Notes under the pieces: generated by a model
What the model saw: only the letters and a program-made list of their open reading frames with translations
What the model was told of the DNA's origin: nothing
Database searches by the model: none
Made by a program: the position numbers and the translations under genes
Part shown: one piece after another, positions 17,007 through 26,086 of the stretch
Numbering within the stretch: the first letter of the stretch is position 1
Layout: every line of letters begins with the position of its first letter
Source: Fluoribacter dumoffii NY 23
Lineage (GTDB): Bacteria > Pseudomonadota > Gammaproteobacteria > Legionellales > Legionellaceae
DNA: 64,000 nt
Direction of reading: 5' to 3'
Assembly (NCBI RefSeq): GCF_000236165.1
Contig: NZ_CM001373.1
Location: 2,153,893-2,217,892, forward strand

Positions 17007-17771
17007 ATTAAGAAATTAGCTTTAGTTGGCTCAGGCATCAAATCTATATCTCATTTTACAACTGAATTTAGCACGTACACTACCAGTGCTGATAAAGTTT
17101 TATATTTAGTGAACGAACCTGTTACCAAACAATGGATAGAACGCTATTCCAGGTTGTCAGAATCCCTCGAGCCGATATATTTTTCTGAAAATGATCGGCA
17201 GAATTCATATGATAAAATAAAAGATAAAATTCTTGCTGAGTTTGAAACTTATGATTTTATCACTGTAGTTCTTTATGGGCATCCTACAATTTTCGCAGAT
17301 CCAGGTTTACAATCTGTAATTGCAGCTGCAATGAATTCGATTGAAACAATTATTTTACCAGGTATTTCCATCGAAAATTGCCTTTATGCTGATCTTAAAA
17401 TAGATCCGGGACAATTCGGGTGTTTCCATGTAGAAGCAACCGAGTTATTACTGTATAACAAAATCATTGACCCCACAGCTCACCTTTGCATTTGGCAGCC
17501 CGGAATGATTGGCAACCGCTCGGTTCCCCAATCAAACCAAAAAAGTAAGCATTTAAACTTACTAAAACATAAATTAAAAAAATATTATCCAGAAGATCAT
17601 ATATGTATCATTTATGAGGCGTCGATGTACCCCAGCGTGGAACCAAGAATACATCAATTCCCATTATATGAAATTGAAGATCAAACTATTGCAACACTTT
17701 CTACACTATATATTCCTCCACTTCCCCAGAGAAACCCTGATTTAGAAATTCTGCATCAAATAACTTCATAG
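17007..17771 (+). CDS. Borosin-type peptide alpha-N-methyltransferase (tetrapyrrole methylase fold)
   Basis: 254 residues if read from the ATT at 17007; the first standard start is GTG at 17109, which would remove 34 residues including the first strand and the SAM-binding loop LALVGSGIKS. Further motifs: VVLYGHPTIFADPG (near 96), ILPGISIENCLYADLKIDPGQFG, DPTAHLCIWQPGMIG, DHICIIYEASMYPSVEPRI and STLYIPPLPQ. These follow, motif by motif, the SonM/OphMA borosin methyltransferases as I remember them, including LYGHPG.F, PGIS.E.CL.ADL.IDPG and STL.IPP. The enzyme methylates backbone amides of its precursor using SAM. AGGA lies 7 bases before the ATT. Flanked by the precursor and an exporter. A different tetrapyrrole methylase substrate cannot be excluded. 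Confidence 0.75.
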   Translation: MKKLALVGSGIKSISHFTTEFSTYTTSADKVLYLVNEPVTKQWIERYSRLSESLEPIYFSENDRQNSYDKIKDKILAEFETYDFITVVLYGHPTIFADPGLQSVIAAAMNSIETIILPGISIENCLYADLKIDPGQFGCFHVEATELLLYNKIIDPTAHLCIWQPGMIGNRSVPQSNQKSKHLNLLKHKLKKYYPEDHICIIYEASMYPSVEPRIHQFPLYEIEDQTIATLSTLYIPPLPQRNPDLEILHQITS

Positions 17772-17800
17772 AATTAACGCACTAATATTTAAGGAAAAAT

Positions 17801-18997
17801 ATGTTTGCTCTGTTATCTCATCGATTAAATTTACTACCCAAACTATCAAAAACTTGCTATTTACTTCTTCTTTTTTCATTCCTGGAATGTGCTGCAGGTG
17901 GAATTGCCTACTATTTATCATTATATTTAGGCACATCTACCCCATTAACAAAATTGCAAATTGGCCAAGTTGGTTCAATTGTTGGATTTGGGGCATTATC
18001 AGGCGCGCTATGCTCTACATACATAACAGACAGACTGAATAGTAAAAATATTATTGTCATCAGTTTGCTCTTTCTAGGCTTAAGTTTTTTTTGCCTACCT
18101 CAAAGTGCTAATTTTCTGGCGATATCAGGCTGTGCATTCATAATAGGCATTGCAACAAGCATGTTTCTCACCACGAACAATACCCTCTTGTTGCAAAAAG
18201 CTCCTCAAGATCAAAACAGCCTTCGTTTGGTACAAAGTATGAAAGTGGTCAGTGAAAACCTTGGTAATAGCTGTTCAATACTATTGATTATGTTCTTTGC
18301 GGCACAATACTATGGGCAAATTTTCGAAGTGATAGGACTGTTTTTCCTTTTTTTTGCGCTGAATGCCATGAAATATCTGAGTGTAAGGAAAGCTCCCTTG
18401 GAACACTCACCTAACGAAGGAAAAGAAACAAATCAGCAAGAGAATAATAAACGTCTTTATATTACTCTCAGCGCAGTGTTTATAGCAGGAATTATCTATG
18501 CCCAGCAACGTATTGCCTATCCACTTTTTTTAAATGAAAAGTTCTCGAGTTTTATAATCACCGCAATCCTTTTCTGGTTAGATCCTATTATTGTTTCTTT
18601 CTTTCAAGTCAAAATAACAAAAATTGTATCAGCATTGAAAATCCATCATCAGTTAGCAATTGGTGGATTATTATTAGGCACAGGCTTATTTACTTTGACG
18701 GTAGTAAGCCGCGTGGGAGGAGCAATTCTGGCCTGTTTGACCTTCATTTTAGGAGAAATGTTATTTATGCCAACTTCTTTTGTGCAATGCTATGAATCCG
18801 CAGGAAACAAGCGTAAAGGGATGGCAACTGGCGCATGGAGAAGCGCCTATTCGTCTGGTCTGGTTGTTGGCCCTACCCTATCAGGCTTCCTAATGGAGTA
18901 TTATAGCTATAATGCCTGTTGGATCTTGGCTGGCATTCTTGGCTTTTTCTTATTTATTTTATTTTTTTTCCAAGAAAAATCACTAAATACTATTTGA
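17801..18997 (+). CDS. MFS transporter, probable RiPP exporter
   Basis: 398 residues with about twelve hydrophobic spans. The loop 2-3 area (GALSGALCSTYITDRLNSKNIIVISLLFLGL) and the late RKGMATGAWRSAYSSGLVVGPTLSGFLMEYY are major-facilitator features. AAGGA precedes the ATG and the gene starts 29 bases after the methyltransferase stop on the same strand, so it belongs to the same operon. Efflux of a methylated peptide or self-protection is the likely job, by context. Ends 15 bases inside a convergent gene remnant. Confidence 0.8.
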   Translation: MFALLSHRLNLLPKLSKTCYLLLLFSFLECAAGGIAYYLSLYLGTSTPLTKLQIGQVGSIVGFGALSGALCSTYITDRLNSKNIIVISLLFLGLSFFCLPQSANFLAISGCAFIIGIATSMFLTTNNTLLLQKAPQDQNSLRLVQSMKVVSENLGNSCSILLIMFFAAQYYGQIFEVIGLFFLFFALNAMKYLSVRKAPLEHSPNEGKETNQQENNKRLYITLSAVFIAGIIYAQQRIAYPLFLNEKFSSFIITAILFWLDPIIVSFFQVKITKIVSALKIHHQLAIGGLLLGTGLFTLTVVSRVGGAILACLTFILGEMLFMPTSFVQCYESAGNKRKGMATGAWRSAYSSGLVVGPTLSGFLMEYYSYNACWILAGILGFFLFILFFFQEKSLNTI

Positions 18998-19428
18998 AAT
19001 CATTGAAATGCACCCCTTAAAAAATGATGCATTAATTGGAAATTTCATTTCACCTCTGAAGCGCTCATCCTGAATCGGAATAATTTCCGGTGACTTGATA
19101 ATGCTATTTTCTTCAGTAATAGAATGATAAAAATTAAACTTGGTTATTTTAGAAACTTCTTCAAGAATAGTATTTTTACATTCTCTAATTGGTGAAGAAA
19201 AATCCTTTTGGTATTTATGAACAACATCTATTAAAGCAATTAGATCTGAAAGAGTAGTTGATGCATTTCTTGCTTTGGGTGAATAACTGCACAGAGATGG
19301 ATGCTGAAGAGAATAATAAACCGGTTTAGGATTGAGGCGATTATAATAAGTCGGAATTGCTACAATTGGCTGATACTCTAATTTGTAACATTCTGAATAA
19401 CCACGTTGAGTATGGACATGTCTTGGTT
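18983..19428 (-). pseudogene. Start-less 148-codon frame, gene remnant
   Basis: On the minus strand a frame stays open from 19428 down to the TAG at 18983-18985 but has no ATG, GTG or TTG near its beginning. It includes QPIVAIPTYYNRLNPKPVYY, SLCSYSPKARNASTTLSDLI, ILEEVSKITKFNFYHSI and PINASFFKGCISMISNS, which reads like real protein. It overlaps the beginning of the plus-strand gene at 19357, so at least one of the two is truncated; I infer a recombination junction near 19360-19420. Confidence 0.45.
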
Positions 19429-20133
19429 AATTTAGAATTAACGCCAGATACGTTGTTTGAGGTCAGCTTAGCTGACCAGTTTATTTTTCTAAACTCTACT
19501 AAAGGAGTAAGTGTTCATTATCCAGTAGATCAATTACCACATAAAAGCCAATTAGATGCACTTGGGCTTCCAATGCGCCCACCTATTTTTAGCTTCCTTG
19601 GACGGGAAATCAATCCCAATGAATTTCAATTAAAAACATCAAAAATTGAAAAAGCTCTCCAGGCAGCAGAAATACAAAAATTCATAGGACGAGGAAGAAT
19701 AAATAAACAGCCCCCATTAGATCAAAATAGCCCTTTACTTTTCAGCTCCTATGTTGATGAAGGGATTATACGTGTTGTATCAAAAATTGGGTTTAATTAT
19801 TTCACATATATTTTTGGACATGGATATGCAATTAAAGACTATTTCAATGATCTTAGACATTTTATCAGGTATGGCTTAAAACCCAATTACAAGTTAGTCA
19901 CTCTCAATAAATACCCTATAAATGAAAATATTGACACTTTGCATAATGATAATTTTGGTCAACATCAAGTTAGTATCTTTCAGAATGGACACGATATTAT
20001 TGCCAGAATAATCTTATTTAAAAGAGATGTATTTGATGCCCTATTAACAAAAGAATACCCTCTAATAGGAGGTTTCTTTCAATCCAACCATATATTCTGC
20101 CTCAAAAGCAAAACGATCAGAAGCTGTAAATAA
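19357..20133 (+). CDS. Probable C-terminal fragment of an HNH-family protein
   Basis: 258 residues from a TTG; an in-frame TGA lies 10 codons upstream and there is no ribosome site, so the beginning is doubtful. The segment FSSYVDEGIIRVVSKIGFNYFTYIFG...FNDLRHFIRYG, followed by a region ending in KNYPLI-like and HIFCLKSKT, resembles the conserved C-terminal half of a family of HNH endonuclease-like proteins whose N-terminal half carries CxxC and HNH motifs; those motifs are absent here. The upstream DNA holds an unrelated minus-strand remnant, so I read this as a 5'-truncated gene. The family link is from memory and moderate. Confidence 0.45.
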   Translation: MLQLADTLICNILNNHVEYGHVLVNLELTPDTLFEVSLADQFIFLNSTKGVSVHYPVDQLPHKSQLDALGLPMRPPIFSFLGREINPNEFQLKTSKIEKALQAAEIQKFIGRGRINKQPPLDQNSPLLFSSYVDEGIIRVVSKIGFNYFTYIFGHGYAIKDYFNDLRHFIRYGLKPNYKLVTLNKYPINENIDTLHNDNFGQHQVSIFQNGHDIIARIILFKRDVFDALLTKEYPLIGGFFQSNHIFCLKSKTIRSCK

Positions 20134-20168
20134 TTTCTCAGGTACCTACAATGTGAATAGCTTGCTTT

Positions 20169-22145
20169 TTAATCTCCATACTGCTTTTGAAGCATATCTA
20201 TCCAAGCCTCAACTATCATTACCATTGCTAAAGTATCTAACTCACAATATTTTAATAAAGCTTTTCTGATATCTTCTCGTTCAAATTCACTCATTTCCAT
20301 GCATTGCATCTTTGCATAAGCTATTGTTGCGGCTCCCCCCTCTTTTAAATGCTCATCCTCAAATAAGAATTCAATTTCCTCATTAGTAGCCTCTTTATTT
20401 AAGGGCGGAAGAAGAGTGTAAGGATCTTTAACTTCCCCATTTTTCATTATTATCCATTGATAATTTTCATAATTCTTACTAGGAATCTCATTTTCTACGC
20501 CATAAATCGCTCTTCCATATTTATTTTGTAAAAACTTCGACCTTTGTAAAATTGCAGGTAATACCTTTTTAATCGAATTTGAGCCCTTCATAACTGGATC
20601 ATAATAATACCGTTTAACTAACTCTAATAAATCAACCATACATCTTGCGCCATACCATTTATCGTGGGAATCATTGGTAGATTTTGTTATTGTTTTAATA
20701 AATGCAGATAATTCATTCCTCTCAGTCTCTAAAAGACTTAATGAATCAAGTTGTTTTAATATCATATTAAGGTATGTGTTCTCATGATCACTATAACGAA
20801 AAATAGTACCAGCATCAGATGATAACTCCATTTTTAAAGCTCGAATGAAATCAATAGTTGGATCAACGCCGGGGTTAGCGTTAAGAAATTGGCCGCGATG
20901 TTCAACTTTACCATTTTCATCCAGAATATGGTGCGAAAATTGAAAAGCAATTCCTTGATAGGGATGAGCTCCTTTTTTAAAAGGTATTGGAAGCATAGCT
21001 GTTTCAAAATCAATAAAATGGAGAGGATAAATCCAAGAGGATAATTCACTTTGTAAGTTTTCTATATCAATCCAAAAATTGGAATCTTTCTCTTTTGCTT
21101 TAGTAATTTGCAGCCATTGACGCTGACTAGCTGAAATCCCAGGTTTGCCGTCTCCTTTTACGGACAAGTCATCCTCATGAAAATCCTTAAGTTTTATGAG
21201 TCCCAATTTTAAACATTGATCTTTTTTTCTATAATTCCATAACTCAAGGACGTTTGGCTCATCAAAATCACGATCGTTATAATTGAGAATTTCTTGCCAA
21301 CACTCTTTAAAACCTGACTTTAATCCAGAATCTAAATCAAATTGATCAGTCTTAAATTGGCAAATAGCACATTCTTTTGTTAATACAGGCTTTATCTTTT
21401 TGTTTTCAAAATAATGTAAACAGTATTGATTAAATAAATCTTTAAAAGTTACTCCATTTTCATCACACTCACCCCAAATTTTTTCAATGTAAAGATCAGT
21501 ATTTATTTCCTTTAAAATATGCACAGATAAATCATCAGCTGATAATGACATTGATTTTTCTACTTTAACTCTTCCATTACTATCACGCTTAATTAAAAAT
21601 TTCTGGTTTAACCCATCAGTGGGACAAATGCTATCCTTATCTACCAGCATAAGAAATGAAGAAATTGAATAAGCTGGATAAGCTTTCTGAATTACCAATT
21701 TTTGGAAAGCAACATCAGCGATATATGGCTTCCATTCAGAATTTATAAAGCCATCCTTTTTTTCAATTTTCAAGTGCTGTTCTTTATTGATCGACTTAGC
21801 TTTTACCTCAATTAATTTCAAATGATTTTTATTTTTTATAAGTATATCGGTACGAATAAAATATCCCTCATGTTGAATAGCGGCTTGAAATAAGGTTACT
21901 TGCTCATTATCTAAATATTCTTTTGTTAAACTCACTGCTTCTTCATTATTATCAGATGGGATTAATATTCCGTTTGGATAATAGCATTGAGCTAATGCCT
22001 CTACTTGATACCCCCCTTCAGCCAAAGCTTTAAGAAATGAATCCTCCCTTTTTTTATTTGAATATTCTTGTTTATCGGCATAATAAAGCTTGGTGGGGCA
22101 CTCCATCAAAAGTTTGAATTTTGACTTAGTCATATATTGAATCAT
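20169..22145 (-). CDS. DUF2779 protein: RecB-like nuclease plus DEDD exonuclease-like domain
   Basis: 658 residues. The N-terminal third has a PD-(D/E)xK core: FIRTDILI (D100) and LKLIEVKAKS (E113, K115), as in RecB/Cas4 nucleases. A Cys-containing segment (LTKECAICQF near 266) may bind metal. The C-terminal part is the DUF2779 domain with HFIDFETAMLPIPF near residue 375 (D-x-E of a DEDD 3'-5' exonuclease fold), FRYSDHENTYLN and a late ELDTLAMVMI. Such proteins are linked to nucleic-acid processing and defence islands. It is divergent from the Shango operon with a shared 413-base spacer. A direct functional link to Shango is inference. Confidence 0.8.
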   Translation of the reverse strand: MIQYMTKSKFKLLMECPTKLYYADKQEYSNKKREDSFLKALAEGGYQVEALAQCYYPNGILIPSDNNEEAVSLTKEYLDNEQVTLFQAAIQHEGYFIRTDILIKNKNHLKLIEVKAKSINKEQHLKIEKKDGFINSEWKPYIADVAFQKLVIQKAYPAYSISSFLMLVDKDSICPTDGLNQKFLIKRDSNGRVKVEKSMSLSADDLSVHILKEINTDLYIEKIWGECDENGVTFKDLFNQYCLHYFENKKIKPVLTKECAICQFKTDQFDLDSGLKSGFKECWQEILNYNDRDFDEPNVLELWNYRKKDQCLKLGLIKLKDFHEDDLSVKGDGKPGISASQRQWLQITKAKEKDSNFWIDIENLQSELSSWIYPLHFIDFETAMLPIPFKKGAHPYQGIAFQFSHHILDENGKVEHRGQFLNANPGVDPTIDFIRALKMELSSDAGTIFRYSDHENTYLNMILKQLDSLSLLETERNELSAFIKTITKSTNDSHDKWYGARCMVDLLELVKRYYYDPVMKGSNSIKKVLPAILQRSKFLQNKYGRAIYGVENEIPSKNYENYQWIIMKNGEVKDPYTLLPPLNKEATNEEIEFLFEDEHLKEGGAATIAYAKMQCMEMSEFEREDIRKALLKYCELDTLAMVMIVEAWIDMLQKQYGD

Positions 22146-22558
22146 AAAAATCCCTTTATAATTGATTTTCTTCCTTAATCCTCTAAGTTTAGTAGGAATT
22201 TATAGGTAATAAAAAAAGGGGTAGAAGTAATATCTTTCTACATTTTTGTATAATTTAGCTGGATGCTCTTTAGTGCTCATTTCATATCAAACGCCCTAGG
22301 CTTACAAAGTTACAAAATGAAGAGGACTGCGTTTGGAACTGCGATAAACAACGCAATGGAGATTGGGAAGGTGGTTTTTCCTCTTGGTTTCATAATCATT
22401 CTTTACAATATCTCTGTAGCCCAGAGAAAAAGCCTTTTCGGTTTGTTGAATACTCAAAGAAAGTATAAATTTTGGTTAATTTTTTAATTTTTTAGTCGAT
22501 ACAATAATAGATAAACTAAACTCTAAATAATCTAATGGACTATCATTTGAGATAACTT
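22146..22558. other. Divergent spacer between the DUF2779 gene and the Shango operon
   Basis: About 410 bases that must contain two divergent promoters. A small palindrome (GTAGAA...TTCTAC at 22222-22242) lies near its left end. A start-less minus-strand frame at about 22309-22476 (containing KAFSLGYRDIVKNDYETKRK and LPNLHCVVYRSSKRSPLHF) looks like a gene remnant. A 74-codon plus-strand frame from 22263 overlaps it and has no clear ribosome site; I do not count it as a gene. Confidence 0.4.
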
Positions 22559-24775
22559 ATGGAATTGTTGGGTGGAATATTAATATGTTTCATTATCTAT
22601 ATTGTTTATAAAAAACAAACTGCTACAGATAAAAAAACATACTCAAAAGAGAATTTAACCGAATTTCAGTTCGAAATAATTCAAACTCGTCCGTCAGGAA
22701 AACCAGCTAAGTGGTATGGTTTTAAAGAAGATATAACTGTTAATAACATTAACATTAAAGATGGTTTAATTTATGTTGGAGAAGTGCTTCTTGATATAGA
22801 TGAGTACGAGAATGATGCCAGCCTGATAAACCCGAAACTAGGCATTTTGCCTGCAAAATCTTGGGAGCATGGAGAGTTATTAGGGTATTGGCCGCGTTAT
22901 TCTCAAATCCCAGAACAGTGCCGGGGCGCATATCTTAACTGGCTTACCACAAATCGTTCAGAACCAGAGGCCAATATAGGGTATGTATTTTTATTTTTCT
23001 ATGGCCTTGAGCGCCGCATATTTATTGATGGTCAAAAATATAAACTTGATGATGTGGAGCGAAATCATATTATTGATGAAGTCAAACGTCTCTTAACAGT
23101 TTATGGCAATAATCGCTCTTTCAAAGGCTATGCTAATAATTTCCTAGCAACAGAGTGGATTCTCTATCATAGAGATAAGCCACCCCCAAGTTATATCGAC
23201 TTCAACGATCGGTATTGTTTACATGCTTTTCAATTTCTACTTGCCCAATATGTTGCTGTAGGAAAATCAATTCCAGCAGATATTGCACTTCAGTGGTTAA
23301 TTTTACATCCAGATTTCAGTATTAAGACCCCTGCTCGACGTTGCCCCAAAGAATTTCTAACTTTATTTTGTTATAAATATCGAGAAAAATTTGGGGATGG
23401 ATTAAAAATAGCCCCCAACAAAACACGACTAATTCTAGAGTATCGCGCCGCTAGCCCTTCTTTACGTATGCTCAGATTTGAAAACATAAATCTTCCGAAC
23501 CCTTTTATTCTAACTACCCCAGCGAAAAGTATATATGATTTGATTGAAGAATGTACAAATGAGCTAGAACAGTATAGTAGATACTTAAGTCGAAAAAACA
23601 CCAATCCCCTCTCGGTTAATGCTTTAGCCTTGTTACCTAATATTCTTATAAGCCAAATTTCCCCTTTGAAGCAAATTCAAAATAAACTTACCGATATTAC
23701 CAGCGGAAAAATAGAGTTCATTTCTATAAATACAATTTATGAAATTTTTGGAGAAACAAAGCCTGCTAAGATGAGCATTAAAGATACTGAGAGCCTCGCT
23801 ATAGCTCTTGAAGGTTTAGGATTCGGCATAATACCTGATTCTCGTTTTTACAATATTAGTTTTAATGAAAATAGCAAAATCATTATTTTTACAGGCGGGC
23901 ACGGACAAGACTTCACTCCTTCGAGGGAATTTCACATAATTGGCACAATCATAAGACTTGGTTCTATTGTAGCCCAAGTTGGTGAAGGAATTTCTTCAAA
24001 AGAAGAAAACACCCTGCAAAAAATTATTCGAGAAAACAATCAATTAAGTAGTATTGAGAGAGTATCTCTTATGATATTTCTATATTGGTGCCTTAGAACT
24101 CCCCAAACTACAGCTGGCCTTCAGAAAAAATTAGAAGTTGCCAATACATATGAGAAGCAAGCAATAAGTAGTATTTTAATTTCTGTTGCACTTGCTGATG
24201 GCCGAATAGAATCTGAAGAAATCAAACAACTTGAAAAATTATATACCACCTTAGGATTAGATAAAAAGCTTGTATCTAGTGACATACATCAACTAACTAC
24301 TGCAAATGAGCCAGTTACAGTAGGATTTCGTGAAAAAGAAATACATTATCAAATACCCTCAGCTCAAATTGATGAAACACTCCATGGATCTTTTTCTTTA
24401 AATGAAAATTTAGTCAAAATACGCGAGGAAGAGACAAGACAGGTTAAAGGAATTTTAGAAGAAATCTTCACTGAACGAGAAGATGTGTCTTTTTATCAAG
24501 CTCCACCCCCAACAGATGTCAGTAAAAACAACCCATTACTATTATTAGATCAAAATCATCAGTCACTTTTTAATCAATTAATAGTTAAAGAAAACTGGAA
24601 TAAAAACGAAGTTCATGATGTTTGTAAAAAACTGGGATTAATGACCGATGGAGCCATGGAAATTCTTAATGAATGGGCTTTTAACCTCACCAATGCCCCG
24701 CTACTTGAAGATGGTGAAGTTATCTATGTTGATATTAATCTTGCTGAGGAGATATTGAATGTACAACGAACATAG
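22559..24775 (+). CDS. sngA: Shango component SngA: TerB-N/TerB/TerB-C protein
   Basis: 738 residues. A membrane-spanning helix (residues ~1-18, LLGGILICFIIYIVYK) is followed by a TerB-N domain with the signature GYWPRYSQIPEQCRGAYLNW and GYVFLFFYGLERRIF, a TerB-like helical domain near residues 535-590 (ILISVALADGRIESEEIKQLEKLY) and a TerB-C domain at the end (LGLMTDGAMEILNEWAFN, APLLEDGEVI). TerB-N/TerB-C proteins with an ATPase and an SF2 helicase form the Shango anti-phage system (Millman et al. 2022) and were earlier proposed as Ter-linked DNA-processing modules. First gene of the operon; it overlaps sngB by 17 bases. The N-terminal anchor suggests membrane attachment. Confidence 0.85.
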   Translation: MELLGGILICFIIYIVYKKQTATDKKTYSKENLTEFQFEIIQTRPSGKPAKWYGFKEDITVNNINIKDGLIYVGEVLLDIDEYENDASLINPKLGILPAKSWEHGELLGYWPRYSQIPEQCRGAYLNWLTTNRSEPEANIGYVFLFFYGLERRIFIDGQKYKLDDVERNHIIDEVKRLLTVYGNNRSFKGYANNFLATEWILYHRDKPPPSYIDFNDRYCLHAFQFLLAQYVAVGKSIPADIALQWLILHPDFSIKTPARRCPKEFLTLFCYKYREKFGDGLKIAPNKTRLILEYRAASPSLRMLRFENINLPNPFILTTPAKSIYDLIEECTNELEQYSRYLSRKNTNPLSVNALALLPNILISQISPLKQIQNKLTDITSGKIEFISINTIYEIFGETKPAKMSIKDTESLAIALEGLGFGIIPDSRFYNISFNENSKIIIFTGGHGQDFTPSREFHIIGTIIRLGSIVAQVGEGISSKEENTLQKIIRENNQLSSIERVSLMIFLYWCLRTPQTTAGLQKKLEVANTYEKQAISSILISVALADGRIESEEIKQLEKLYTTLGLDKKLVSSDIHQLTTANEPVTVGFREKEIHYQIPSAQIDETLHGSFSLNENLVKIREEETRQVKGILEEIFTEREDVSFYQAPPPTDVSKNNPLLLLDQNHQSLFNQLIVKENWNKNEVHDVCKKLGLMTDGAMEILNEWAFNLTNAPLLEDGEVIYVDINLAEEILNVQRT

Positions 24776-26078
24776 GCCTTCGCTCCGACCCAGAGAACGT
24801 GATGCCATAATTCAATCCTTACGAGCAGGAGTAACACCTCGCACAGGATTACAACATATTCAAGTTGGAAGAGCAAAAGAAGTTGCTGCTTTAATACAAG
24901 ATATTGAACGAATTACTCAAGGTGGCTCGACTTTTCGTCTTATTATTGGAGAGTTTGGATCGGGTAAAACTTTTTTCCTGCAATTAATCCGCACGATAGC
25001 GCTTGAAAAAGGATTAGTTACAATTCACGCTGATCTTTCACCTGATCGAAGATTACATTCTACTGGCGGGCATGCAAGAAATCTATTTGCGGAGTTAATG
25101 AGAAATATATCTACACGAACAAAACCAGAAGGTAATGCTCTTGGGAGTGTGGTGGAAAAATTTATTACAGAAGCTCGTAAACAATCTGAACAAACTAGTC
25201 AGGGTGTAGAACAAATAATAAAAGATCGTTTGGTTCATCTGACTGAAATGGTTGGTGGCTATGATTTTGCAAATGTTATTGCAGCCTACTGGCGTGGATA
25301 TAGCGAAGATAATGAACAATTGAAATTAGATGCTATTCGCTGGCTACGAGGAGAGTGTACTACAAAAACAGATGCCCGCCTCGCTTTAGGAGTCAGGTCA
25401 ATTGTAGATGATGCTAACGTTTATGATTATTTGAAACTTATGTGTCTGTTTGTAAGACAAGCTGGCTATACAGGACTTCTAGTTAATATAGATGAGATGG
25501 TTAATCTCTATAAGTTAGCCAGTCAAAAAGCTCGTTTTTCTAATTACGAACAAATCTTGCGTATATTGAATGATTGCCTGCAAGGAAGTGCTGAAAATAT
25601 TGGTTTTTTATTAGGGGGAACACCGGACTTCCTTTATGATCCACGTAAGGGACTATATAGCTACGAAGCACTACACTCCAGACTAGCTACAAATTCTTTT
25701 GCTAATCAAGCTGGTGTAGTTGATTACTCAGCAACTTCTTTAAACCTAACAAATCTTGCTCCAGAAGAATTGTATATATTATTGCGTAACTTACGTCATG
25801 TTTATGCTGGAGAAAACCCTCAAAAATATCTTGTTCCAGATGAAGCTTTATCGGCTTTTTTAGCCCATTGCTCCAAAAATATCGGCGATGCATATTTCAA
25901 AACACCACGTAACACAATTAAAGCATTCATAGAATTATTATCTGTATTAGAACAAAATCCTGAAATCAAATGGGAACAATTAATTACCCAAGTAACCATT
26001 ACAAAAGAAAATAATTCAGATATGCCCCACATTGAGATTCAGGATGAAGATGATGGATTAGCTACATTTAATCTATAA
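24759..26078 (+). CDS. sngB: Shango component SngB: DUF2791 (BrxD-like) ATPase
   Basis: 439 residues. The P-loop is GEFGSGKT (64-71), with a Walker B-like LLVNIDEMVNLYKL near residue 240 and a GGTPDFLYDPRKGLYSYEALHSRL segment, as in the DUF2791 ATPases also called BrxD in type 2 BREX. RPRERDAIIQSLRAGVTPRTGLQHIQVGR at the N terminus is highly characteristic. In Shango it partners the TerB protein and the helicase. Because BREX type 2 also carries a BrxD, I looked for PglX/PglZ/BrxC-type genes nearby and found none, so Shango is the better assignment. Starts inside sngA; ends 8 bases before sngC. Confidence 0.85.
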   Translation: MYNEHRPSLRPRERDAIIQSLRAGVTPRTGLQHIQVGRAKEVAALIQDIERITQGGSTFRLIIGEFGSGKTFFLQLIRTIALEKGLVTIHADLSPDRRLHSTGGHARNLFAELMRNISTRTKPEGNALGSVVEKFITEARKQSEQTSQGVEQIIKDRLVHLTEMVGGYDFANVIAAYWRGYSEDNEQLKLDAIRWLRGECTTKTDARLALGVRSIVDDANVYDYLKLMCLFVRQAGYTGLLVNIDEMVNLYKLASQKARFSNYEQILRILNDCLQGSAENIGFLLGGTPDFLYDPRKGLYSYEALHSRLATNSFANQAGVVDYSATSLNLTNLAPEELYILLRNLRHVYAGENPQKYLVPDEALSAFLAHCSKNIGDAYFKTPRNTIKAFIELLSVLEQNPEIKWEQLITQVTITKENNSDMPHIEIQDEDDGLATFNL

Positions 26079-26086
26079 GGATTTTT

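Noticed and set aside
17007..17771. Cobalamin or siroheme biosynthesis methyltransferase
   Set aside because: The fold is that of tetrapyrrole methylases, but there are no porphyrin genes nearby, while a small precursor-like peptide and an exporter flank it, and the motifs track borosin enzymes better.
22263..22487. 74-codon plus-strand ORF before sngA
   Set aside because: No ribosome site, odd composition, and the opposite strand reads at least as protein-like; it lies in the divergent promoter spacer.
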